Source: an uncultured Oscillospiraceae bacterium (GTDB taxonomy: Bacteria; Bacillota; Clostridia; Oscillospirales; Oscillospiraceae). From it: a DNA stretch of 13,517 bases. Position 1 is the stretch's first letter. Each line of letters begins with the position of its first letter. This document shows, piece by piece, positions 1 to 6,977 of the stretch. The notes below the pieces were generated by a model that ran no database searches, was not told the origin of the DNA, and saw only the letters and a list, made by a program, of their open reading frames with translations. The stretch covers positions 1 through 13,517 of the forward strand of contig CAJTUD010000073.1 in assembly GCA_910579725.1 (NCBI GenBank), in the 5' to 3' direction. The position numbers were made by a program, and so were the translations under genes.

Positions 1-236
1 GCCGGGAGGAGGGTTACTACTGGCGGCTGCTGGCGTATCACCGGGCGTACGCCCAGAGGCTGGCCCGGGCGCTGGAGCTGCTGGCGGAGGGCCGGAGGGC
101 CGAAGGCCGGGAGGCCTGGCTGGCCCTGAGAGATCTGATCTGTGAAAATGAGCCGGAATACCAGTCCAGCCTGGACGTGTACCGGGTGCTGGAGGTTACG
201 GCAAACTATACTGGCTTCCGGGATTTGGAAGCGTGA
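1..236 (+). CDS. C-terminal end of an unidentified protein (5' truncated by the window)
   Basis: The frame whose first full codon starts at base 3 is open from the window edge to a TGA at 234-236 and gives about 77 residues. The segment is rich in Ala, Arg, Leu and Glu and looks helical, and it ends in Tyr-Thr-Gly-Phe-Arg-Asp-Leu-Glu-Ala. It has no transmembrane stretch and no catalytic motif that I recognise. The stop lies 14 bases before the ATG of the NagB-family gene, so the two are almost certainly in one operon. From the context it may be the end of a glycan-degrading enzyme or another protein of amino-sugar use; a DUF4838-like or GH20-related hydrolase is one guess, and I cannot confirm it from a tail alone. 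That this frame is coding is fairly sure; its identity is not. Confidence 0.6.
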   Translation, partial: REEGYYWRLLAYHRAYAQRLARALELLAEGRRAEGREAWLALRDLICENEPEYQSSLDVYRVLEVTANYTGFRDLEA

Positions 237-250
237 AAGAGGGGAAGAGC

Positions 251-1072
251 ATGGGTCACGAATATTATTACTACACCAGAGAGCAGCTGCTGCACGCACC
301 GAAGCTGCCCGTCGCCGTCATGGAGGACAACGCCGCCGTATTCCGGACCATGGCCAGGGAAATGGCGGAGGAGATCAAGCGGAAAAACGCACTGGGCGAG
401 AAAACGGTATTCATCTGTCCGGTGGGTCCGGTGGGACAGTATCCCTTTTTTGTGGATATGGTCAACCAGGAAAATATCAGCCTGAAAGACGTATGGTTCC
501 TGAATATGGACGAATATCTCACCGATGAGAAGGAGTGGATCGACAAATCCCACTCTCTCAGCTTCCGGGGCTTCATGGACCGGACGGTGTACAGCAAAAT
601 CAAGCCGGAGCTGGTGATGCCGGAGAGCCAACGGATTTTTCCGGACCCCAGGGACCCGGAGAACATGGAGCGGACGATCCGGGATTTGGGCGGCGTGGAC
701 ATCTGCTTCGGCGGCATCGGCATCAACGGCCACGTGGCCTTCAACGAGGCCCAGGACGAGCTGACGCCGGAGCAGTTTCGCGCCCTGCCCACCCGGGTGC
801 TGGAAATCTCCCGGGAGACCAGAACCGCCAACGCCATCGGGGATCTCAACGGAGCCGTGGACGACATGCCCCGCTGGTGCGTCACCATCGGCATGAAGGA
901 GATATGCGGCGCCCGGAAAATCCGCTTGGGCTGCTTCCGGGACTGGCACCGGGCCGTGGTCCGTCACGCCGCTTACGGGGAGCCGTCCGCCCACTTCCCG
1001 GCGACTCTGCTCCAGGAGCACCCGGACGCGCTGCTGCGCATCACGGAATTTGTCGCCAATCTGCCCGAATAA
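251..1072 (+). CDS. nagB: NagB-family glucosamine-6-phosphate deaminase/isomerase, divergent subfamily
   Basis: The 273-residue product belongs to the NagB sugar-phosphate isomerase family, which converts glucosamine-6-phosphate to fructose-6-phosphate and ammonia in the cytoplasm. Visible family marks are NMDEY at residues 85-89 (Asp87 matches the E. coli general base Asp72), GINGHVAFNE at 157-166 (His161 and Glu166 match His143 and Glu148) and RETRTANA at 188-195 (Arg191 matches phosphate-binding Arg172). The usual N-terminal phosphate loop, of the ATGSTP or PTGGTP type, is replaced by CPVGPVGQYP at 56-65, and the lysine expected near 208 in E. coli appears to be an arginine in RDWHRA (230-235). 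I chose ATG 251 because GAGGGG at 239-244 sits six bases before it; a GTG at 233 would add six residues but has a poor site. NagA follows 10 bases later, which supports amino-sugar catabolism. The exact substrate is less certain because of the changed loop. Confidence 0.85.
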   Translation: MGHEYYYYTREQLLHAPKLPVAVMEDNAAVFRTMAREMAEEIKRKNALGEKTVFICPVGPVGQYPFFVDMVNQENISLKDVWFLNMDEYLTDEKEWIDKSHSLSFRGFMDRTVYSKIKPELVMPESQRIFPDPRDPENMERTIRDLGGVDICFGGIGINGHVAFNEAQDELTPEQFRALPTRVLEISRETRTANAIGDLNGAVDDMPRWCVTIGMKEICGARKIRLGCFRDWHRAVVRHAAYGEPSAHFPATLLQEHPDALLRITEFVANLPE

Positions 1073-1082
1073 GGGAGGAATC

Positions 1083-2225
1083 ATGAAGACTCGCTATATC
1101 GTAAACGGCCGGGTGTATACCGGCCGCAGCTTCCAGGAAAAGACGGTGGGCATTCAGGACGGAACGCTCCGCCTGCTGCCTCCGGACGCGCCGGTGTCCG
1201 GCGAGGTCCATGACGCGGCGGGGAAGCGGGTGGTCCCCGGCTTTATCGACATCCACACCCACGGAGCGGTAGGGGTGGACGTCAACGGCGCGCCGCCGGA
1301 GGATCTGGAGAAAATCGGCCGGTTCTTCGCCGGAAACGGCACCACCTCCTGGCTGGCCTCCGTTCTGACGGATACGGAGGAGCAGACTCGCTGGTGCATC
1401 GACCAGTGCAGGGCCGCCCGGAAGGCGGCGTCCGCCGGAGCGGAGCTGCTGGGAATTCATCTGGAAGGCCCCTTCCTGGCCCCGGCCTACAAGGGAGCCA
1501 TGCCGGAGCATCTGCTGCGGAAGGGAGACGCGGCGCTGCTGCGCTCCTATCAGGAACAGGCGGAGGGCTTTATCAGGTATCTTACGGTCTCCCCGGAGGT
1601 AGAGGGGACCGTCGAACTGATCTCCGCCGCCCGGGAGCTGGGGATTGCTGCCGCCATCGGCCACTCGGGGGCGGATTATGACACCGCCATGGCGGCCATC
1701 GCCGCCGGGGCGCAGGCGGCCACCCACACCTTCAACGCCATGCAGCTGCTCCACCAGCATCGGCCTGCCATTCTGGGAGCGGTACTGGAGAGCGGCGTGT
1801 ACTGCGAGGCCATCTGCGACGGCCGGCACCTGCACCCGGGAATTGTGCGGCTGCTGCTGAAGGTCAAGGGGCCGGACCGGGTGGTGGCCATTACCGATTC
1901 CATCATGGCTGCCGGTCTGCCGGACGGAAAGTATCATCTGGGGGTCAACGAGGTGGTGGTGGAGGACGGCGACGCCAAGCTGGCCTCCGACGGCACCCGG
2001 GCAGGCAGCACGCTGACCCAGGACGCGGCCCTCCGGAATCTTCTTGCCTTCACCGGCAGGTCTCTGGAGGAGATACTGCCGCTGCTGACGGAGAATCCGG
2101 CGCGGCTCATCGGGGTGTTTGACCGGAAGGGATCCATTGCGGATGGAAAGGACGCCGATCTGGTGATTCTGGATCAGGACAACCGGGTGGCGGACGTTTT
2201 CCTGCGGGGCGAGCGGCTGGGCTGA
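1083..2225 (+). CDS. nagA: N-acetylglucosamine-6-phosphate deacetylase
   Basis: This 380-residue cytoplasmic amidohydrolase removes acetate from GlcNAc-6-phosphate and gives glucosamine-6-phosphate, the NagB substrate. The length matches the family. The TIM-barrel metal motifs are all present: PGFIDIHTHG at 52-61 (His58, His60), GIHLEGPF at 124-131 with metal ligand Glu128, AIGHS at 191-195 (His194), ATHTFNAM at 213-220 (His215), the substrate-side CDGRHLHP at 245-252, and AITDS at 269-273 with catalytic Asp272. The small N-terminal beta part and the C-terminal GKDADLVILD stretch are typical of the superfamily. ATG 1083 follows GGGAGGA at 1073-1079; the spacing is short but the start fits the family, whereas the upstream TTG at 1050 lies inside nagB. 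It is the third gene visible in the operon, and the ROK regulator follows after 39 bases. All catalytic residues look intact, so I call it functional. Confidence 0.95.
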   Translation: MKTRYIVNGRVYTGRSFQEKTVGIQDGTLRLLPPDAPVSGEVHDAAGKRVVPGFIDIHTHGAVGVDVNGAPPEDLEKIGRFFAGNGTTSWLASVLTDTEEQTRWCIDQCRAARKAASAGAELLGIHLEGPFLAPAYKGAMPEHLLRKGDAALLRSYQEQAEGFIRYLTVSPEVEGTVELISAARELGIAAAIGHSGADYDTAMAAIAAGAQAATHTFNAMQLLHQHRPAILGAVLESGVYCEAICDGRHLHPGIVRLLLKVKGPDRVVAITDSIMAAGLPDGKYHLGVNEVVVEDGDAKLASDGTRAGSTLTQDAALRNLLAFTGRSLEEILPLLTENPARLIGVFDRKGSIADGKDADLVILDQDNRVADVFLRGERLG

Positions 2226-2264
2226 AAGCCTGCGCGGGAAGCGGAGAGAGGGAAGGGGGGCAGC

Positions 2265-3497
2265 ATGCTGCAATTTGAGCAGGGCGCGAATCCGGCAAGG
2301 GTGAAGGCGGCAAATCAATCCGCCATTTTAAAGACCATTTACCACCACGGTCCCATTACACGCGCCGAGATTGCCCGGCGGCTGGGGCTGACGCTGCCCA
2401 CCATCACCACCAACGTCAGCGCCATGATCGGCCGCGGCATCGTCCGGGAGAACGGCTCTTCCCAGTCCGGCGTGAGCTACCTTGGACGGAAGGCCCACCC
2501 GGTGGACATTGCGCCCGAGTCCCGCCGCTTCATCGGTATGGAGATCCAGGGCTCCCGGCGGACGCTGTGCCTGGTGGATTACCGGGGCCGGACCCTCTAC
2601 GCCCGGGAGGACGGTGAGGACTGCCCGGACTATGGGCGGAACATGGAGCTTGCCCGGGATATGGTGGTTCAGGCGCTGGACGCCTGCCGCCTCCGGTTGG
2701 AGGACGTGGCCGGCATGGGGGTGTGCATGCCCGGACTGGTGGACAATGAGCGGGGCGTGCTGGAGGTGCGGCCAAGCCTCAACTGGTTTGACAGGGATAT
2801 CCGGGGGGATATGGCGGCGCTGACGGGGTACGCCGGGCCGGTCAGCGTGGAAAACAACGCCTGCGCCAGGGCTTACGGAGCCCAGCTGTTTCGCCGGGAT
2901 GCCCTGGGGGATGCCCAGACCTTTGCCTATCTGTTCATCAACGTGGGGATCGCCTGTCCCCTGGTGCTCAACACTGCCAGCGTCTTTGGCTCCGTAGTGG
3001 GCGCGGGAGAGGTGGGCCACATGGTTATGGAGCGGGGCGGTCCCCGCTGCAACTGCGGAAACCAGGGCTGTCTGGAGGCGTACTCCAGCGACTGGGCGGT
3101 GCTGCGGCGGTGCAGGGAGGTCCTGGCCGGAGGCGGAGGGCCCGTACTGCGCCGGATCTGCGGGGGAGAGGCGCCAACCATGGAGCACCTGCTGAAGGCC
3201 CAGGAGGCAGGGGACAAGGATGCGGCGGAGATTGTGGAGAAGGCGGTCCACGTACTGGGGGTGGCTGTGGCGAACATCAATAATTTTGCCTGTCCCAGCA
3301 GGATGCTCATTGAGGGCAAGCTTTTCTGCCGCCAGGAGAACCGGGAGCTGCTGCTGGAGGTGGTGCGCCGGAACCTGTGCAGTGTGATCCGCACAGGAAC
3401 CCGGTTCATCTTCGTGGAGCCGGATGCCTTCAGCGGAGCCATGGGCGCCGCCGCCGTGTCCATCTGCAAGAATCTGGAGACATACGTGGAAGGCTGA
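2265..3497 (+). CDS. ROK-family transcriptional regulator (NagC/XylR type)
   Basis: The 410-residue protein has an N-terminal winged helix-turn-helix (about residues 13-62, with TRAEIARRLGLTLPTITTNV at 32-51 as the helix-turn-helix) and a C-terminal ROK sugar-binding fold. The ROK zinc site is present as His252 in GEVGHM and CNCGNQGC at 262-269, followed by the conserved Glu271. The usual kinase start DxGxT is degenerate (FIGMEIQGS, 89-97), and the catalytic Asp of the END motif is Asn in ENNACARAYG (196-205), so I infer a ligand sensor without kinase activity. The start ATG 2265 has GGAAGGGGGG at 2251-2260. It lies directly after nagA on the same strand, so the likely role is repressor or sugar-responsive regulator of this amino-sugar operon, perhaps binding GlcNAc-6-phosphate as NagC does. 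The ligand and operator are not visible here because the operon promoter lies outside the window. Confidence 0.9.
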   Translation: MLQFEQGANPARVKAANQSAILKTIYHHGPITRAEIARRLGLTLPTITTNVSAMIGRGIVRENGSSQSGVSYLGRKAHPVDIAPESRRFIGMEIQGSRRTLCLVDYRGRTLYAREDGEDCPDYGRNMELARDMVVQALDACRLRLEDVAGMGVCMPGLVDNERGVLEVRPSLNWFDRDIRGDMAALTGYAGPVSVENNACARAYGAQLFRRDALGDAQTFAYLFINVGIACPLVLNTASVFGSVVGAGEVGHMVMERGGPRCNCGNQGCLEAYSSDWAVLRRCREVLAGGGGPVLRRICGGEAPTMEHLLKAQEAGDKDAAEIVEKAVHVLGVAVANINNFACPSRMLIEGKLFCRQENRELLLEVVRRNLCSVIRTGTRFIFVEPDAFSGAMGAAAVSICKNLETYVEG

Positions 3498-3530
3498 AAA
3501 GACCGGACGGATTTTCCGTCCGGTCTTTTT
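3497..3530. terminator. Bidirectional intrinsic terminator between the ROK gene and metA
   Basis: The 10-bp perfect stem GACCGGACGG (3501-3510) and CCGTCCGGTC (3516-3525) has a five-base loop. On the plus strand it is followed by TTTTT (3526-3530), and on the minus strand by TTTT (the complement of 3497-3500). It therefore works in both directions. The ROK stop (3495-3497) and the metA stop (3529-3531) touch its two edges. Confidence 0.93.
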
Positions 3531-4458
3531 ATGTCCTGTTTCTCTGGATTTCGCTGATATCGTAGGGGGTGGTCTGGTAAACAAAATAGTTCAGCCAGTT
3601 GCTGTAGAGCAGGTTGGCGCAGGAGCGCCAGGTGACTCTGGGCGGCTGGGTGTCGTCATCGTTGGGATAGTAGTTTTCCGGTACCGCAATGGGCTTGCCC
3701 AGATCCTTATCCCGCCGGTACTCCTGCTCCAGCGTGCGGGCGTCGTATTCGCTGTGGCCGGTGATGAAAATCTGCCGGCCGCTTTCGGTAGACAGGGCGT
3801 AAACGCCCGCCTGAGCGGAGGTGGCCAGAATCTTCAGGCTGGGGACCTTCTCCACGTCCTCCCGGCGGATGGTGGTGTGGCGGGAGTGGGGCACCATGAA
3901 CACATCGTCGCTGCCCCGAAAGAGCATGTTGCTCCTGCGCTCCACCACGTGGGGAAACACGCCGAAGAGCTTCTTCTCCAGAGGGTACTTTTGGATGCCG
4001 TAGTGGTAGTACAGTCCCGCCTGGGCTCCCCAGCAGATATGGAAGGTGGAGTGGACGTGGGTCTTGCTCCACTCCATGATCTCGCACAGCTCCGGCCAGT
4101 ACTCCACCTCCTCAAAGGGCAGGTGCTCCACCGGCGCGCCGGTGATGACCATGCCGTCGTAGTTGTTCTCCCGCACGTCGGAGAAATGGCGGTAAAAGGC
4201 CAGCATGTGCTCCTGGGGGGTGTTTTTGGGCACGTGGCCCTGGGGCGCAATGAGCTCCAGCTCCACCTGGAGGGGGGTGTTGCTCAGCAGGCGGCTGAGC
4301 TGAGTCTCAGTGGCAATCTTGGTGGGCATCAGGTTCAGCAGCAGAATTTTCAGTGCCCGGATGTCCTGCGTGACGGCCCGCTGCTCCGTCATGACGAAGA
4401 TATTTTCGTCCTTCAGGGTTTTGGCGGCGGGCAGCTCGTTGGGGATACGAATGGGCAT
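3529..4458 (-). CDS. metA: Homoserine O-acetyltransferase (MetA type)
   Basis: The 309-residue enzyme activates homoserine by acylation, the first committed step of methionine synthesis. It has the complete MetA layout: PIRIPNELPA at the N-terminus, NLMPTKIATETQ at 42-53, the catalytic Cys142 in HICWGAQAG (140-148), and His235 and Glu237 in GHSEYD (234-239). Residue 111 is Glu (TGAPVEHLPFE, 106-116); in published work on this family Glu111 marks acetyl-CoA use and Gly111 marks succinyl-CoA use, so I predict an acetyltransferase. ATG 4458 is preceded by AAGGAG with a seven-base gap. A longer open frame continues upstream but runs through the MFS gene, and the family start is clearly here. It is the last gene of the minus-strand group, 17 bases after the MFS gene, and it supplies O-acetylhomoserine to MetY encoded two genes upstream. 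Confidence 0.95.
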   Translation of the reverse strand: MPIRIPNELPAAKTLKDENIFVMTEQRAVTQDIRALKILLLNLMPTKIATETQLSRLLSNTPLQVELELIAPQGHVPKNTPQEHMLAFYRHFSDVRENNYDGMVITGAPVEHLPFEEVEYWPELCEIMEWSKTHVHSTFHICWGAQAGLYYHYGIQKYPLEKKLFGVFPHVVERRSNMLFRGSDDVFMVPHSRHTTIRREDVEKVPSLKILATSAQAGVYALSTESGRQIFITGHSEYDARTLEQEYRRDKDLGKPIAVPENYYPNDDDTQPPRVTWRSCANLLYSNWLNYFVYQTTPYDISEIQRNRT

Positions 4459-4475
4459 AACGCGTCTCCTTGCTT

Positions 4476-5642
4476 TCAGGGTTTTGGTGGAATAAGTTTC
4501 GCTTTTCTCGCGGCGGCCAGCATAATAAGGTAAAAGACCGTCAGATAAATGGGGAAGATTCCCATGTGAACCGCCTGACCCAGCACGCCGCAGATTGCCG
4601 GGGCCGCCAGAATGCCCACGTAGGACGCCGCCATCTGGGTTCCCATGACGGACTGGGAGACGTCTTTTCCGAAATTCCGCGGGGTGAGATAGTTGAAATT
4701 GGGGAACATGGGGCCGTTGCCCAGCCCTGTCAGGAATAACCCGATCCCCGCCGTCCATGCAGTGCCCGGCAGCAGCAGGATCGCCAGTGCCGCACCCAGA
4801 ACCGCCTGACCGATGCCAATGATCCGCCAGCTGTCCAGCCGGGCCGCCAGCAACCCGGAGAGGAACCGCCCCAGAGCCATGCCCGCGTAGTAGAACACGA
4901 CCATTCCGGCGGCCTGCTCTGCCGTCACATGCCTGACCTCCACCAGGAAGGTGCTGGCCCAGTTGCCGCAGGTGCACTCAATGGCGCAGGAGGCGATAAA
5001 CAGAACCCACATCAGCTTCACGCCGGGTATCCGGGCAATTTCTCCCAGACGAAGGTCCTTTGTCCGCTTCTGCGGCCCGGCTTCCGTTACCGGATGGACC
5101 TTTCCCCACACCGGCAGGGTGCAGGCCAGCAGCGCCGTGATGGCCAGCTGGATGATAAAGGCGATTCGGTAGCCGCCCCGCCAGCCCGCCTTGCCGCCGA
5201 TCACCTGGGACAGAATAAAGGGGCTGATGGTGACACCGATGCCGAAAAAGCAGTGAAGAAAGCTCATAACCCGGGCGGAATAGTGGAGGGCCACATAGTT
5301 GTTCAGCGCTGTGTCGATGGCCCCCGCCCCCAGTCCCAGGGGGACGGCGCACAGGCACATTGCCGGAAGGTTTTCCGAGAAGGAGAACCCCAGCAGCGCC
5401 GCGGCGGTGATGGCGGTGCTGACTGCGGCGACCTTGTTGGTTCCCAGCAGCCGGATGATCTTTGCGCTCATCACGCTGGATACAATTGTCCCGCAGCAGA
5501 TGGTCACGCTGACGAAGCTGGCGAAAGAGATGGGCAGCTGAAATTCGGCGTAAACCGCCGGCCATGCAGTGCCGAAGAGAGAATCCGGGATGCCGAGGCC
5601 GATGAAGGAGAGATATATTACAATGAGCAGTAATGCCGCCAT
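4476..5642 (-). CDS. MFS transporter, FHS (fucose permease-like) type
   Basis: The 388-residue product is a membrane protein with about 12 hydrophobic segments and a central loop near residues 180-205. MFS-like marks are GLGIPDSLFGTAWPAVYAEF at 15-34, GLGAGAIDTALNNYV at 103-117 and the late GLGNGPMFPNF at 306-316, a pattern typical of FHS-type permeases related to fucose and glucose/mannose symporters. The substrate is not readable from the sequence. It lies between metY and metA with gaps of 28 and 17 bases, so it is cotranscribed with them; uptake or export of a methionine-pathway or sulfur compound is a guess from position only. ATG 5642 is the only good start because a stop lies three codons upstream. 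It has no clear Shine-Dalgarno sequence, which suggests weak initiation or coupling to metY. Confidence 0.88.
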   Translation of the reverse strand: MAALLLIVIYLSFIGLGIPDSLFGTAWPAVYAEFQLPISFASFVSVTICCGTIVSSVMSAKIIRLLGTNKVAAVSTAITAAALLGFSFSENLPAMCLCAVPLGLGAGAIDTALNNYVALHYSARVMSFLHCFFGIGVTISPFILSQVIGGKAGWRGGYRIAFIIQLAITALLACTLPVWGKVHPVTEAGPQKRTKDLRLGEIARIPGVKLMWVLFIASCAIECTCGNWASTFLVEVRHVTAEQAAGMVVFYYAGMALGRFLSGLLAARLDSWRIIGIGQAVLGAALAILLLPGTAWTAGIGLFLTGLGNGPMFPNFNYLTPRNFGKDVSQSVMGTQMAASYVGILAAPAICGVLGQAVHMGIFPIYLTVFYLIMLAAARKAKLIPPKP

Positions 5643-5670
5643 GTCATTTCAAAGCCGTCCGGCGGTCTTC

Positions 5671-6951
5671 TTACATCGCCGCCAGCGCCTGCTCCAGATC
5701 AGCGATCAAATCCTCCTTGCTCTCCAGGCCCACGCTCAGACGCACCAGGTCGGCGGACACTCCGGCGGCCTCCAGCTCGGCGTCGTTCATCTGCCGGTGA
5801 GTGGAGCTGGCGGGGTGGAGGCAGCAGGTCCTCGCGTCCGCCACATGGGTGGCGATGGTCCCCAGCCGCAGACGGCCCATAAAGGTCTCCGCCGCCTGCC
5901 GTCCGCCCTTTACGCCGAAGCTGACCACGCCGCAGGAGCCCTGCGGCAGGTACTTCCGGGCCACCGCGTAGTAGGGGTCCCCGGGCAGGCCGCTGTAGCG
6001 GACCCAGGCAACCTTGGGGTGGCCTTGCAGGTATTCCGCCACCGCCTGCCCGTTCTCGCAGTGCCGGGCCATGCGCACGTGGAGGCTCTCCAGCCCCAGG
6101 TTGAGGATAAAGGCGCTCTGGGGGGACAGCATGGAACCGAAGTCCCGCATGAGCTGGGCGGTGGCCTTGGTGATAAAGGCTCCTTCCTTTCCGAAGCGCT
6201 GGGCGTAGGTCACGCCGTGGTAGCTGCCGTCCGGCGTGCACAGGCCGGGAAATTTGTCCGCGTGGGCCATCCAGTCGAACTTCCCGCCGTCCACGATGGC
6301 GCCGCCCAGGGCGGCGGCGTGGCCGTCCATATACTTGGTGGTGGAGTGGGTGACGATGTCCGCTCCCCATTCGATGGGGCGGCAGAGGATGGGGGTGGCG
6401 AAGGTGTTATCCACAATCAGGGGCACGCCGTGGTCATGGGCGGCCTGGGCGAATTTCTCAATGTCCAGCACCGTCAGGGCGGGGTTGGCAATGGTCTCAC
6501 CGAACACGGCCTTGGTATTGGGCCGGAAGGCGGCGGCCAGTTCCTCCCCGGTGCAGTCCGGGGCTACGAAGGTGAACTCCACACCCATCCGCTTCATGGT
6601 GACGGCGAAAAGATTATAAGTGCCGCCGTAAATGGAGCTGCTGGCCACCACATGGTCGCCGCAGGATGCGATGTTGAAAACGGCGTAAAAGTTGGCCGCC
6701 TGACCGGAGGAGGTGAGCATCGCCGCCGCGCCGCCCTCCAGCTGGGCGATTTTGGCCGCCACATGGTCGCAGGTTGGGTTTTGCAGCCGGCTGTAGAAAT
6801 AACCGCTGGCCTCCAGGTCAAACAGTCTGGCCATCTCTTCACTGGACTCATATTTGAACGTGGTGGACTGAACGATGGGAATCTGGCGAGGTTCGCCGTT
6901 GGCGGGCCGGTAGCCGCCCTGGACGCAGATGGTATCCACATGGTGTTTCAT
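5671..6951 (-). CDS. metY: O-acetylhomoserine sulfhydrylase (aminocarboxypropyltransferase)
   Basis: The 426-residue PLP enzyme joins O-acetylhomoserine with sulfide to give homocysteine, so it bypasses cystathionine. It belongs to the Cys/Met metabolism PLP family (fold type I). Visible residues are YFYSRLQNPT at 51-60 (Arg55 region), SSGQAAN at 81-87 contacting PLP, Asp181 in VDNTFATP (180-187), the Schiff-base Lys206 in THSTTKYMDGH (201-211), and VRLSVGLE at 403-410 for the substrate carboxylate. GDH-type and HPASSTHRQ (379-387) blocks match MetY rather than MetB or MetC. The start is ATG 6951, with AGGAG at 6959-6963 and a seven-base spacer; extending to 6987 would overlap the deacetylase gene. 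It lies 26 bases after the deacetylase gene and upstream of the MFS and metA genes. With an acetyl-type MetA in the same operon, the direct-sulfhydrylation assignment is well supported. Confidence 0.93.
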   Translation of the reverse strand: MKHHVDTICVQGGYRPANGEPRQIPIVQSTTFKYESSEEMARLFDLEASGYFYSRLQNPTCDHVAAKIAQLEGGAAAMLTSSGQAANFYAVFNIASCGDHVVASSSIYGGTYNLFAVTMKRMGVEFTFVAPDCTGEELAAAFRPNTKAVFGETIANPALTVLDIEKFAQAAHDHGVPLIVDNTFATPILCRPIEWGADIVTHSTTKYMDGHAAALGGAIVDGGKFDWMAHADKFPGLCTPDGSYHGVTYAQRFGKEGAFITKATAQLMRDFGSMLSPQSAFILNLGLESLHVRMARHCENGQAVAEYLQGHPKVAWVRYSGLPGDPYYAVARKYLPQGSCGVVSFGVKGGRQAAETFMGRLRLGTIATHVADARTCCLHPASSTHRQMNDAELEAAGVSADLVRLSVGLESKEDLIADLEQALAAM

Positions 6952-6977
6952 AGCTTTTCTCCTAATCCATATGCCGG

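Noticed and set aside
233..250. GTG 233 start of the NagB-family gene, overlapping the upstream stop as GTGA
   Set aside because: The overlap is attractive for coupling, but its ribosome site is poor, while GAGGGG is well placed for ATG 251. It remains possible.
2328..3584. Open frame of 418 codons on the minus strand opposite the ROK gene
   Set aside because: It runs through the bidirectional terminator and has no motif; the plus strand encodes a full ROK regulator.
3424..4533. Open frame of 369 codons on the plus strand opposite metA
   Set aside because: It crosses the terminator and is antisense to a MetA with every catalytic residue present.
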